In this document: piece by piece, positions 24,201 through 35,150 of the stretch | Position numbering within the stretch: the stretch's first letter is position 1 | Layout of the letters: each line of letters starts with the position of its first letter | Origin: Viola odorata | Lineage: Eukaryota > Streptophyta > Magnoliopsida > Malpighiales > Violaceae | Assembly (NCBI GenBank): GCA_963691705.1 | Contig: OY829539.1 | Coordinates: forward strand, 1,986,501 to 2,050,500 | DNA: 64,000 nucleotides | Direction of reading: 5' to 3' | Made by a program: the position numbers and the translations under genes | Notes under the pieces: generated by a model | What the model was told of the DNA's origin: nothing | What the model saw: the letters and a program-made list of their open reading frames with translations, nothing else | Database searches by the model: none

Positions 24201-25618
24201 GTGAAAATAGGCAAGCAGACGCTTTGGCCAACCTTGCAGCTGTTTTGGCTGTGACTGAAGGAGATAGCATTCCAGTATCAGTCTCTCGGCGTTGGGTCAT
24301 TCCCCTATTAGTTCCCAAAGATGAAGAGGAAGTAAACGACATCACTGTGGTCGAAGAAGAGAATGAAGATTGGAGGCAGCCACTCATCAATTTTCTCCAG
24401 TATGGGAAGTTGCCCGATGATCCTCGTCACAAGACCGAAATAAAAAGACGTGCTCCCCGGTTCATATATTTTAAGGAAACTTTATACCGTCGTTCATTTG
24501 ATGGTGTGTTCCTTAGGTGTCTGGGAAGAGAAGAATCAATCCAAGCCTTACAAGAGGCTCATAGTGGGGTTTGTGGTGCTCATCAGTTAGGTCCCAAATT
24601 ACATTTCCGGATTAAGAGAATGGGGTACTATTGGCCAACTATGGTACAAGATTGCATGAAATACGCAAAGAAATGTGAAGCTTGTCAAGTGCATGCAAAC
24701 TACATTCACCAACCTCCAGAGCCTCTGCACCCCACTGTGGCTTCGTGGCCCTTTGAAGCTTGGGGATTGGATGTGGTTGGACCTATCACTCCGAAGTCAT
24801 CTTCTGGTCACTCTTACATTCTTGCTACAACGGACTACTTCTCCAAATGGGCAGAGGTTGTCCCTTTAAAAGAGGTCAAGAAAGAAACGGTGGTGGATTT
24901 CATTCGCACTCACATCATTTATCGGTATGGAGTACCTCGGTATATCATCACTGATAATAGAAAACCCTTCTACAATGCTCATTTGGACAAACTATGCAAG
25001 CAATTTGGATTCGTCCAAAGAAACTCTTCCATGTATTATCCGGCAGCGAATGGTTTAGCTGAAGCCTTTAATAAGACTCTTTGTAATCTACTGAAGAAGG
25101 TCGTTTCCAAGACCAAGAAAGATTGGCATGAAAGAGTTGGAGAAGCTTTATGGGCGTACCGCACAACCTTTCGGACTCCAACTCAAGCAACTCCTTACGC
25201 TCTTGTGTATGGAGTGGAAGCAGTCCTTCCTCTTGAACGTCAAATTCCATCTCTAAGGATAGCCATTCAGGAAGAATTGACCAATGAAGAGCAGACTAAG
25301 TTGAGATTGCAGGAACTAGAAGCCTTGGATGAAAAAAGGCTCGAAGCTCAAAACCGCTTGGAATGCTATCAAGCTCGCATAGCCCGAGCTTTCAACAAAA
25401 AGGTTCAGCCAAGATCCTTCCAAATAGGAGACTTGGTGCTTGCAGTCCGCCGTCCCATCGTGATCACAAGGAAGGTGACAGGAAAGTTCCAACATAAATG
25501 GGATGGACCATATGTTGTGCAAGAGGTCTATACAAATGGCGCGTACAAGATTGTAGACAAAGATGGACTACGCATTGGACCCATCAACGGAAAGTTCTTG
25601 AAGCGCTTCTATGCCTGA
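21284..25618 (+). CDS. Element B pol: reverse transcriptase, RNase H, second RNase H, integrase (open frame)
   Basis: Open from 21284; positions below count from 21479. A 300-residue linker leads into reverse transcriptase (about 360-560) with VCVDFRDLN, MPFGLKNAGATYQ and catalytic YVDD near 505. RNase H follows (to about 740, ending GQALADFLADHP). A second, archaeal-type RNase H starts LFFDGAARSYG near 800, typical of Tat elements. Integrase has an H-H-C-C zinc site (HSGVCGAH; CEACQ), then GLDVVGP, ITDNRKPF and GLAEAFNKT with 35 residues between the last Asp and Glu. The usual Gly after Asp-Asn is Arg here. Activity is doubtful because the upstream frame is broken. Confidence 0.92.
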   Translation, partial: CLKFIRNGEVKCVKGETNPFNEEESHFADAKFFSEEQIPSEAFPIFAPQYKKNGESLSSTTRATPVFVKASLSKTAITEEVEVLKRSMTLPIPMISTLVPKPFKLEAPQKIKSKDAGEGSARRPIPMISTLVSRPSKLEASKETRSEDIKSEGSKGCSRAWYDPKVKRLFENAGYSKGEPHKLGDLDVVLSSGRPSTERQRFGLGFLQDPPAKIKVKRASANPIMIQIYEVDKEIPKEEKPSVFSRIQGETARVSIFDRLGDKASLEPELTTPPQRKSVFTRLGPNNLNQKGNSKKQKQRRKYVKRQLFHNAEDIEVEDVNCASVEEVSDEDELESAPSTFEEEGQATVDELKEVNLGTIDEPRPTFLSALLSPEDAEKYMELLKEFKDVFAWSYKEMPGLNPKVAVHHLAVRHGIRPSKQPQRKFRPDLIPSIEAEVNKLIEAGFIREVKYPTWIANIVPVKKKNGQIRVCVDFRDLNRACPKDDFPLPITELMVDATTGHKALSFMDGSSGYNQIRMNPKDEELTTFRTPKGIYCYKVMPFGLKNAGATYQRAMQKIFDDMMHKRVECYVDDVVVKTKTRQDHLSDLRVVFERLRRYQLKMNPLKCAFGVTSGKFLGFIVRHHGIEIDRTKIDAILNMPEPTNIHELKSLQGRLAYIRRFISNLAGCCHPFSRLMKKDVPFEWDEACHNAFESLKRYLLHPPVLAAPIPGKPLILYISAQEQSLGAMLAQLNESDKENALYYLSRTLVGAEQKYAPIEKICLALIFAARKLRYYMLSHSIHLISKADPLKYLMSRPILSGKLAKWTLLLLEFEITFVPQKATKGQALADFLADHPIPAEWELPEDFPDEEVFFTDFMPSWKLFFDGAARSYGAGAGVVFVTPHDEVLTFSFTLTENCSNNVAEYQALLIGLEVALEMKINQLEVYGDSQLIVNQLLSEYEVRKEDLVPYHQYAMKLSEKFESISFNFVPRSENRQADALANLAAVLAVTEGDSIPVSVSRRWVIPLLVPKDEEEVNDITVVEEENEDWRQPLINFLQYGKLPDDPRHKTEIKRRAPRFIYFKETLYRRSFDGVFLRCLGREESIQALQEAHSGVCGAHQLGPKLHFRIKRMGYYWPTMVQDCMKYAKKCEACQVHANYIHQPPEPLHPTVASWPFEAWGLDVVGPITPKSSSGHSYILATTDYFSKWAEVVPLKEVKKETVVDFIRTHIIYRYGVPRYIITDNRKPFYNAHLDKLCKQFGFVQRNSSMYYPAANGLAEAFNKTLCNLLKKVVSKTKKDWHERVGEALWAYRTTFRTPTQATPYALVYGVEAVLPLERQIPSLRIAIQEELTNEEQTKLRLQELEALDEKRLEAQNRLECYQARIARAFNKKVQPRSFQIGDLVLAVRRPIVITRKVTGKFQHKWDGPYVVQEVYTNGAYKIVDKDGLRIGPINGKFLKRFYA

Positions 25619-26617
25619 AATCATTGTAATACTCCTGGTCCGCAAGAGTATAAACTGTGTACGGCCAAAATACAAAATGAAAAAACAAAAATTGAACTAC
25701 GTCATGACTTGATCCTTCTTCTTTGAAGGTACGTAGGCAACTTGACATATTTCAAGTGCAGTCACATCAAAAAAAAAAAATTCATTGTACTACTCCTGGC
25801 CCGCAAGAGTATAAACTGTGTACGGCTAAATAAATGAACAAAATAAACAAAAAAAAAAGAAAAGCTTTGGACGTTTGTATATATATATAGCCAGCAACAT
25901 ATATGTGTATATATGAGGAGCATGTAAGAAAAAAAAAGATAGGGCTGGAAAGCCATACCTGCGCAGAAAGAAAACGAAAGCAAAAAGAAGGAAAAGAAAA
26001 TTACCTTTTTCTTTTGTTGATGCAGCAGCAGGGAAGAGAGGCGGAGAATGGTGGTTAAAGACTAATGTGTATATTTATATACACAAGGAATGGAAAATAG
26101 GGTTTCAATTATGGTAGTTTACCATAAGGATTTCCTACTCAAATTACATTAGAAATCAGCCTGCAATTTTAGGAAATTATGGCAATTTCCATAAGTTGGC
26201 TTCTTTCTTTCCTTAGATCCGCTGAATCAAAGCAATTAATTAATTGGCTTGTTCCATTTAATTAATTGAAGGCTCAATTATAGGATTAATTTATGGTAGT
26301 AATTAATTCATTGGATTGTTCCATTTAATTAATTACTTCATATGTCGATCCTGAAGAAAAAAAAAAGAAGAACAAAATTGATCCAAGGTCCCGTGATGTG
26401 CAAGAACAAATCTAAGACCATGGAGTCCTTTGCAGAGTTCCAAAGAAAATGTACATTCGAGACAAGTCTCTCCGCAGTTGAAATTGATCCATGACAAATT
26501 TGGGTCTACAATTAAATATGATTTCAAGTCCGGTCCGACGCAAATTAAGCTCACTCAGAAAGGAAAGAGTTCAAGATTAATTTACTTCATCAAGTAAAAT
26601 AATCTTGAGGGGGCATT
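25619..26617 (+). other. Element B 3' untranslated region and polypurine tract
   Basis: No ORF of note. A 45-50 bp block (CATTGTA..CTCCTGG..CGCAAGAGTATAAACTGTGTACGGC) occurs twice, at 25621-25668 and 25781-25830. The purine run TTGAGGGGGCATT at about 26605-26617 abuts the 3' LTR and is the polypurine tract. Confidence 0.8.
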
Positions 26618-27292
26618 TGTAGACATCAAAATTGCGGACCATCTTAAAATATGCGGTCCAATTTATAAAAAAAGTCACGAAGCCTATTCATCGAAATCCG
26701 TGAGGCTTATTTCAACAAACTTATACTCGGAGGGATAAAAATTCATCTCATATTTATTAAATAATTTGATTAAGTGTCAAATTAATTAATATTTAATTAT
26801 TAATTAATGTGCAAATTAATTAATAATGGTGGTTACACATTGGGCCAATGAGATGAGGACATGTGTCATCTTTTCCACTCAAAACCATCCCTATGAGCCT
26901 ATAAATAGAGGCCTCATTAGAAGGTGAAGGACACATTATTTTGAGGAGAAGAAGTGCTGCGAAAATCAAGAACTAAAGCATATCGTCTCCAAGGAAGAAA
27001 GAGAAGCCACAAGCTGATTCAAGGCCGGTTTTCTCTCAACCACATCAAATCAAATCAAGAAGAAGCCACAAGCTAATTCAACGTCGGTTTCTTCTCAAAT
27101 CAACCGCGGATTACAAGCTGATTCAAGGCCAATCCGTCATCCATCCAACTCAAGTTCAAATCCAAATCCGGAGTGAAGATCGATTCATTAATCAGAGGAA
27201 TCAAGAGAAGAAGAACCACTTTTATTCTACATTCAACATTTGTAATTTGACACGTGTAATTTTCTCCTGTTACGGAGAAATTTGTGTGTGCA
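26618..27292 (+). repeat. Element B 3' LTR
   Basis: 675 bp, TGTAGACATC to GTGTGTGCA. About five single-base differences from the 5' LTR by eye. Confidence 0.96.
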
Positions 27293-27297
27293 GCAAG
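27293..27297. repeat. Target-site duplication GCAAG, right side of element B
   Basis: Matches 17747-17751. Confidence 0.93.
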
Positions 27298-29314
27298 CAT
27301 AGCCCGGGGATAATTCAATTCGAGGAATCTCGAAAAAAACTTTCCCCAATGAACTTGAGTAAAGAGGCCCAAGGCCAACTCGAGAAATCCCAAAACATCC
27401 TTCCCCAATAAAGTCAAGCAAAAGAGGCCCAAGGCCAACTCAAGAAACCTCAAAGCAGGCATCCCTAGTGAGAACCCGAGAAGAGAAAGGGGCCCCAGGC
27501 CAACTCAAGTAGTGAGTCGCAAAAGGAACTGCGACGACACTCCCCAATGAAGACTCAAGAAAAGGCCCCTCGCAGAACGAAGAGCACCCCCAGCAAGGAT
27601 CCCTGAGCTCACGCACTCTGTCCAGAAAGCATCCCCAGCAAAAAGCGAGAGAGCTCGCACCCCTCGCCCTCATCAAGGCCAATCAACAAAACATCATTCA
27701 TCAAAAACCTTCCGGCAAAGCAATCTTTTCCAAAACAAACTCATTTCCGGACGTTTCATGTCCTTTCATTCTTTTCCGTAAAAGTCCCATCGATTATTAG
27801 AACGCCCATGCATGTGCATCTTCATTCGAAGTCTATTCACTCGGATTGACATTGCGAACTATAAATTATGTATCATGTTAGTTGCATCTTTATGAGTGTA
27901 AAACACTTAGCCTTGTTTCAGAGCGTGAGTGCAAACACTAATATCAGGTGAGGACTGCTTACGGCTGCAAATCGTGGGAAAGTCTTGTCCTTGGGGTCGT
28001 TACCTCCTGAGCAGGACGCAGATGCATTCTAGGTTTGTATCAAGGCCGCTGGCGATAGCTTTCTTCTCCTCCCAGAGTGACAACATTTAGTTTTCAGCAT
28101 CAGCCTTCTTCTCCTCCCAGAGTGACATCATAGTTTATTCTTCAGCATTAGCATCTCCTCCTCCCAGAGTGACCTTAGTTTAGCTTCCTCATGCCGTGTC
28201 TTCTCCTACGGGAATTGACATTGTCTTACTTTTCAAGCATTAGCATCTCCTCCTCCCAGAGCGACAGCACTTAGCATTCTTCTCCTCCCAGAGCGACCTT
28301 AGTTTAATTTCCGCATCTCGCGCCTTCTCCTATGGGAATCGGCGTTGTTTAAATTTTCTGCCTTAGCATTCTTCTCCTCCCAGAGCGACCTTAGTTTAAT
28401 TTCCACATCTCGCGCCTTCTCCTACGGGAATCGGCATTGTTTAAATTTTCTACCTTAGCATTCTTCTCCTCCCAGAGCGACAACACTTAGCATTTTTCTC
28501 CTCCCAGAGCGACCTTAGTTTAATTTCCGCATCTCGCGCCTTCTCCCACGGGAATCGGCGTTGTTTAAGTTTTCAGCATTAGCATTCTCCTCCTCCCAGA
28601 GTGACAGCATTTAGTTTCCAGCGTAGCTTTTCTCCTCCTCCCAGAGTGACAACATTTAGTTTCCAGCGTAGTATTTCTTCTCCTCCCAGAGTGATAGCAT
28701 AAGCGTAGTTCTACCTTTTTCAACCTTAGCATTTCTTCCCCTCCCAGAGCAACATCCCTCACACAATTCTACATTTCTGCATAACTATTTTCCTCCTCCT
28801 AGAGTGACATCATTAGGACAAATCATTCATACTTCTGCGAATCGCGCATTATCTTCCGAAGCAACATCAGTCACATGTCAAGCGATCATCCCCGCAGTGG
28901 AGCTGTCGTTTACATTTTCGTAAAATTACTTTCCGTCCCCGGTAGAGTAGTTGTCATTTACATTCCTTGCAACTTATGTGCCTCTCAATACCCGAGCAGA
29001 TCTAAGTTTACGTCTTTGCAGGATCAACAACCTATCTCCTCCCAAAGCGACGTCAGCGGATTACCTCCTCCCAGAGTGGCAGCATCGCTTTCCTCCTCTC
29101 AGAGTGACATCAAGCAAGCACCTGGTATCTCCCAGTGACAGCATCAATCAATCTCCTCCTCCCAGAGCGACTTCAAGCAACTACCTCCTCCCGGAGCAAC
29201 ATCATCACTGTAAGTTTGAGGTAAGACCCGCTGTGTCGTCAAAATTCGGATATAGGGGCAACTGTCTTTACTGCTTATCAAATACTTCAATAAGACAGTA
29301 AAGAGGGGGGCAAC
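27298..29314 (+). other. Element A 3' untranslated region, second part
   Basis: Resumes exactly where element B interrupted it. No gene seen. It is the inverted counterpart of C 2261-4450. A tRNA-3'-end-like motif is at 28888-28911. It ends in a polypurine tract (AAAGAGGGGGGCAAC, 29300-29314) that abuts the LTR. Confidence 0.8.
28060..29210 (+). repeat. 3'-UTR minisatellite of element A
   Basis: About 25 copies of CTCCTCCCAGAGTGAC or CTCCTCCCAGAGCGAC with variable spacers. Part (about 28170-28560) has a roughly 100-bp higher-order unit carrying CGCGCCTTCTCC. Homologous to 2371-3745 in element C but with different copy number and spacers. Confidence 0.9.
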
Positions 29315-32300
29315 TGTTGATACCCGAATTTTGACGCCAATTTTATTTAATTTTAGCATTTCTGTTATTTAGTTAATTTACTGGCATTTTCAGTTGATTT
29401 ACAGTTGCTAGCATTTCTAAATTTTTCGTTGCATTTTAGCATCATTGTTAGCATCGTCAGCTTTCGAAATCGCATTTTTAATTTTTCGGCGTGTATTTTC
29501 ATTATCATTATCATTAATATTTTTAGCCTTAAAAACCACATTTTTAACTATCCGGCAATCAGTTGCTAATTTTTTTTCCTTTTAGGTCATCACATGAATT
29601 TTAGGATTTTTTATATTTTAGCGCATTTTTTAGTATTTTTATTATTTTATTATTATTTTTATTCGAGCTTTTATTGGACCCGAGTAAGTCCGCTCGGACA
29701 ATAACTTGACTTTAAAATGTTTTCCATCAACTAGTTGCTAGATTTTTTTCTGGTCGCAACGGTCTACAGCGATTCATGTAATTTTCGGCGTAACGTTATT
29801 ATTTTTCCGTTCAAACGTTTCACATTTTTGAACGCGAAAATAAACACGTTAAACGAGAAATTCTCGTCATTCGCTGTAGACGGTTAAACCCGTCATATTT
29901 TTCTTTACGCGCCGGTACCTTCGGCTCGAAAAGTCAGAACGTTTGGTCGCGGGAACCGGCTCGAGGGCATTTTAATCAGATAAAATGCCATTTGATCATG
30001 GCCATTGTTCTGGTCAACCAAGGAAAGTCAACCAGATCAATGGCCCCTGAATTAACATGCATAATGCACGCGAACAGTGCCAAGGGAGTGCAGCGAAGCA
30101 GCCCACGCCCGAGCCACCTGCTCCCGTCGCGTCCATAGCCTCCTGTTCCTCCGCCATCATCACCGCTAGCGCCCTAGCTCTGCCACCTCACGCAGCCGTA
30201 GACCCGACGTCATCACAGCGACGTCATCACGACCTCCACGCGCAGCACCCGCACCTCCTCCTCACGCGATCTTCGGCTATAAATAGCCCCCCTCCTCCAA
30301 CGCATTCGGGGCACAAAAAAATGGGCAAGCTTTCTTGCCCTCTCTCCCTCCTCTGATCAGTTGCTTATTTCAAGCGAAGACCGTCCAGTTCAAGGCTTTG
30401 AGGTGAGCTTTCTCTCTCTAGCCTTTTTTTCGGTTTTTAAGCAAAAATTATGTTTAAATTCGTTTGCCTCTTGTTTGAGCAATTTAATTGCTTTCTTTTA
30501 TGTCATTAATTCACACACATAACATAGATTAAATACACGCTTTCATTTTTAAAAATCGTCGGTTAGTTTGGGCGAATTAATTAGTTTTCGATAATTAACA
30601 GTTTTGTCATTTTTTCGAAATTAAATTTCGTACGAGTCAAACTAAAAATCGGGGTTGGTACGGTCGGGAAGTCGTCGAAGAGACGAAAATTTTGGTACGA
30701 ACGATTTTCAAATCGACCAAGCAAGGTGACAAATGAACAGTGCCAGGCCAACGACACTGTTCACGCGGGAATGGGCTTGGCCCATGCCCTTTTAAATTCT
30801 CATGGGCCAGGCACTATTCCTGGCCCATTTTTCACTTCTTTTCATTCTTCAATTGGGCCCAGCCCATTTTCAATTGTTTTCAAAACTTCGGATCACATTT
30901 TTTCGTAAAATACTCGTATACTTTGTATGATTATTTGTCGTACTAACACTTTTAATTTTCTGTAATATCAACTGTTTATTTTCTGCAAAAATCAACTATT
31001 TAATTATTCGCACTTTAAATTTCGGTAATTTACTTTCGGCAATTTAATTTCAATACCGCCTACATGGTCGGTCGCAATATCAACTGTTTATTTTCCGCAA
31101 ATTATCAACTGTTTACTTTTCCGCACTTTAAATTTCAGCAATTTACTTTCAGCAATTTAAATTCAATACCGCCTACATGGTCGGTCGCATTTTAATTCTC
31201 GCAAATATTCAACTGCTTTAATTTTTCGCAAAACTGCTGGAAATCCTTCCGCAAATTATCAACTGTTTACTTTTCCGCACTTTAAATTTCAGCAATTTAC
31301 TTTCAGCAATTTAAATTCAATACCGCCTACATGGTCGGTCGCATTTTAATTCTCGCAAATATTCAACTGCTTTAATTTTTCGCAAACTGCTGGAAATCCT
31401 TCCGCAAATTATCAACTGTTTACTTTTCCGCACTTTAAATTTCAGCAATTTAAATTCAATACCGCCTACATGGTCGGTCGCATTTTAATTCTCGCAAATA
31501 TTCAACTGCTTTAATTTTTCGCAAACTGTTGGAAATTCTTCCGCAATTTATCAATTGTTTATTTTCCGCAATTTATCAACTATTTATTTTCTGCAATCTA
31601 TCAACTGTTATTTTTCTGCAAATATCAACTGTTTATTTTCTGCAAATATCCAACTGTTTATTCTCTGCATTATCAACCTGTTTTATTTTCTGCAAACCAT
31701 CAAACTTTTTTTTTATTCCTTGTAATCGTCAACTACATTTAATTTTTCTGCCCTCAGCATTTAATTTTTCTGCGCTAATCAAAACAGCATTTCATTTTCG
31801 TATGCTTAAAATTCATCATTTTTCGCATGCAATCAACCTAGCATTTAAATTCTCGTATGCTTAAAATCAATCATTTTTCGCATGCAATCAACCTAGCATT
31901 TAAATTTTTGTATGCTTAAAATTCATCATTTTTCGTATTGAATCAACCTAGCATTTAAATTCTCGTATGCTTAAAATCCATCATTTTTCGCATGCAATCA
32001 ACCTAGCATTTAAATTCTCGTATGCTTAAAATTAATCATTTTTCGCATGCAAACAACCCAGCATTTAATTTTCGTATGCGTAAAATCAATCATTTTTCGC
32101 ATGCAATCAACGTAGCATTTAAATTCTCGCATGCTTAAAATCCATCATTTTTTGCATGCAAATCAACTTGGCATTTAAATCTCGTATGCGTAAAATCCAT
32201 CATTTTTCGCATACAATCAACTGTCATCATTTTTATCAAACTCAGCATCTCACTTTGGTATGCGTGAAATCCATCATTTCTCGTATGCAATCAACTGTCA

Positions 32301-33113
32301 TTTAAATTTTCGCACTCTTAAAATTGCTTAGTTATTTCTCAAGCTATCACTAACACTCTCATTTTGTAGGTTAATTTCAAGCTTCGCTCGAAAGTACGCC
32401 TCACAAGTCCTTTTTATTTATTCGATGCTTTCTGCAAATATTAAATGTAGGCATGATATATAGAACTGCTAGAATTAAAATCAACCCACATGAACAGCGT
32501 GTTTAAAGACTTGCTTAAAACGCCATGTTCATATGATTTCAAATTCTCGCTTGTATTGACTGCATGTACATGGGGACTTTCGATCCCACTTCAGTTTTTC
32601 ACTTCAAAAACCTATCATTTGAATTTGTACTCTGTTAGCAATCCATGTTAGAATCACGTAGTAATTAGGTTAATCATGCATGGCCCGATGATGAAATAAG
32701 AGGGCGCTCATTCAGTCTTATGGAAAATTCAGTCCCATCACGATCATAAAAAAAACTAAAGTGACGATTCCTTTGAGGGCCCCCTTTTTCAAAACGCATC
32801 TTTCAAACACCATTTTAAACACCTCTCTCATCAACCGGTAACCATTTTCGGATGTGTCTCGGGTGCCTAACACCTTCCCGAGACCATAATACGACCCCGA
32901 ACCTTTTGTCTGGGGTCCAGACCCCTTTTTTGTGCCTTTAGTTTTTTACTTATTATATTTCCTATGCCATGACGATTAGGGTTCCCTAAGCCTAGCAACC
33001 AAATTAGGGTGGCGACTTCATTGTATGCTGCTAGGCGTCCCTTTTACGCCGAGCATCTGAAGGTCTCAAATTTCGTTGCACACTCGCGAATTTTTAAATT
33101 TCGAGGCGCGACA
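29315..33113 (+). repeat. Element A 3' LTR
   Basis: 3799 bp, TGTTGATACCC to GCGCGACA. Contains the hairpin (30000-30045, one arm mismatch), a TATA motif in CGGCTATAAATAGCC, and expanded arrays relative to the 5' LTR. Confidence 0.93.
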
Positions 33114-33118
33114 CCCGT
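33114..33118. repeat. Target-site duplication CCCGT, right side of element A
   Basis: Matches 5771-5775. Element C sequence continues from here. Confidence 0.93.
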
Positions 33119-33939
33119 GATGTGGAGCGGGGCTGCAAGGGCGTATGCTTACCGTTCTTCTGCAGGCAATGAATGGGGTGACCTAGTTCATCGGATGTTG
33201 GTTCATGATAGCTTTACTTTAGATGCTTGGCCGCGACTCTTGCCTTGGCGGAGGTGATACTTGCAGTCCGGTTGTCCCTCAATTGAAGGATTGATCTTCA
33301 CCGTGTTGATCATGGTGCGGATGTTGGGAAACTTCTTGAATAAGACCGCATTAAGTATGTTGATGGTGGTCTTAGGAGGACAGCTTTTTGTCGTGCTTTT
33401 TTTCAGGAGTTGTTGCTAGCATTCCGACGGCTTGGCCGACATGGGATGGGCTTTGTGACTTTGGTCCAGCATTCAGTCCTTTGAGACCGGTTGTTTGCGA
33501 TGCCGGTTGTGCTGGTAGTACTGCGAGGAAAAGAAATTTTGCTTTAGATGGTGATGGTTTGTCTTAAAATCTTTCCTGATTCGCTCTTGAAGGTGGCCTG
33601 CTGCGGCAATTCAAGAGCTGCTATGAGCAGAACTCCCTGGTTCTATGACAATGATGAGATGAGGCATGAGACCTTACGTCCCTGCAAAACTTAAGATTGA
33701 TTAGTGGCATTAGTCTAAGTGACGTGTCTTACGTCCCGAGCTACTCTTGGGGAGCCATCTACGCCATGTCTCCTTTTGTCATCTCACAAGTTTAAGAAAA
33801 AAGGGACAATAAATTTTAAAATAATAAGCATCTCCTGAAAAAAAACTTATTTTATTAATTTCAGGACAAATGTTTGTGCTAGATTGTCATGATAAAACCC
33901 TATGTCCTTGGTTTGGCCGAACGCCCAGTTCGCGACGCT
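33119..33939 (-). other. Element C 3' untranslated region, distal to the A insertion
   Basis: Lies between the integrase stop (33940-33942) and the A insertion point. Collinear with 15502-16130 of element A. No coding frame supported. Confidence 0.75.
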
Positions 33940-35150
33940 TCAGGCGAAGTACAACTTGACTGCATCGGTATTTACCGGTCTCAGGAGATTGTCTCCATCT
34001 ATGTCGGTTAGCATTAGGGCCCCCCCTGAGAAGGCACTTTTGACCAGATACGGGCCCTCGTACCTTGGGGCCCACTTTCCTTGACTAGCCTCCTGGTGAG
34101 GAAGAATCTTCTTCAACACTAAATCCCCAGCCTCGAACTTGCGAGGTCGCACTTTCTTATTGTAAGCATTGGCCATCCTTTGCTGATATAATTGTGCATG
34201 GCAGATAGCGGCCAAGCGCTTTTCGGGAAGGAGGTTCAGCTGCTCGTACCTCACTCTTGCCCAATCTGATTCTTCTACTTCAGACTCTGCCAGGATTCTA
34301 AGCGAAGGGATTTCTACCTCGAGGGGAATTACGGCTTCCATGCCGTAAACTAATGAGTAGGGAGTTGCCCCTGTGGATGTACTGGTTGCTATCCGGTAAG
34401 CATGTAGTTCGAAGGGAAGCATGCCATGCCAATCTTTGTGAGTGATTACCATCTTTTGGATGATCCTCTTCAGGTTTTTGTTTGCTGCTTCAACTGCGCC
34501 ATTCATCTTTGGTCGATATGGTGACGAGTTCCGGTGCTTCACCTTCCAACGTTGGCAAAGATCGTCGATCATTTTTCCATTGAGATTGGTGTCGTTGTCC
34601 GTGATGATGGTCTCTGGGACCCCGTGACGGCAAATGATATTTCTCTCAATGAATCGCATGGTCATTTTCTGAGTGATGCTGGAGTAAGAGGCGACCTCTA
34701 CCCATTTGGTGAAGTATTCGATCGCTACGAGGATAAAGCGATCTCCATTAGAGGTTGTTGGATGAATTTGGCCGATGATGTCGATTCCCCACATCGCAAA
34801 AGGCCAAGGTGATGTCATGCTGAAGAGAGGGGCTGGAGGGATATGGAGATGGTTCGCGTAGACTTGACACTTGTGGCACTTCCGGAAATAGCCGATGCAA
34901 TCACGCTCGATGGTGAGCCAAAAATACCCTTGCCTCATTATCTGTCTGGCCATCATGTGCCCACTTGCGTGTGTGGAACAAACCCCTTCGTGGATTTCCG
35001 TTATGATTCTTTTTGCCTCGACCATGGTGACGCAGCGAAGCAAAGCTCCATCAGCTCTCCTTTTATATAGAACTTCGCCGTCGAGGTAGAAGTCTAGTGT
35101 TAAACGCTGGAGGGTCTTCTTGCTAACCACGGCTTCCCATCAGGTTCTTC
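33940..35150 (-). pseudogene. Element C integrase
   Basis: An open 396-codon frame on the minus strand ends at TGA 33940-33942. It begins without an ATG because it is the downstream part of pol, shifted against the RNase H frame near 35130-35150. It has the H-H-C-C zinc site (HEGVCSTH, then CHKCQ), then GIDIIGQI, ITDNDTN and GAVEAANKN with 35 residues between the second Asp and the Glu, so the catalytic triad is kept. The C-terminus (GDLVLKKILPHQEA...GPYLVKSAFSGGAL) is the DNA-binding end. The frameshift makes expression from an intact polyprotein unlikely. Confidence 0.85.

Larger units (their letters stand above)
17752..27292 (+). mobile_element. Element B: Tat-lineage Ty3/gypsy retrotransposon
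   Basis: A complete 9541-bp element with 675-bp LTRs, 5-bp target duplication, primer-binding site, one gag-pro-pol frame, polypurine tract and 3' LTR. The second RNase H domain between the normal RNase H and integrase marks the Tat lineage. The LTRs differ at about 5 of 675 positions by eye, so the insertion is recent, and it is the youngest layer of the nest. It is disabled by a one-base shift near the gag start and four stops between gag and reverse transcriptase. Confidence 0.95.
5776..33113 (+). mobile_element. Element A: Ogre-like Ty3/gypsy element with internal deletions, containing element B
   Basis: Bounded by two 3.7-3.8 kb LTRs starting TGTTGATACCC and ending CA, with 5-bp target duplications CCCGT. 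It spans 27.3 kb, or about 17.8 kb without nested element B. Internal order: primer-binding site, leader, ORF1, gag, intron, rest of pol, 3' untranslated region with tandem repeats, polypurine tract. It is closely related to C, so the family inserted into a member of itself. It is defective: ORF1 and gag have stops, gag lost about 340 bp, pol lost about 2.5 kb from early reverse transcriptase to late integrase, and the intron donor is mutated. It could move only if another element supplied proteins. Confidence 0.93.
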
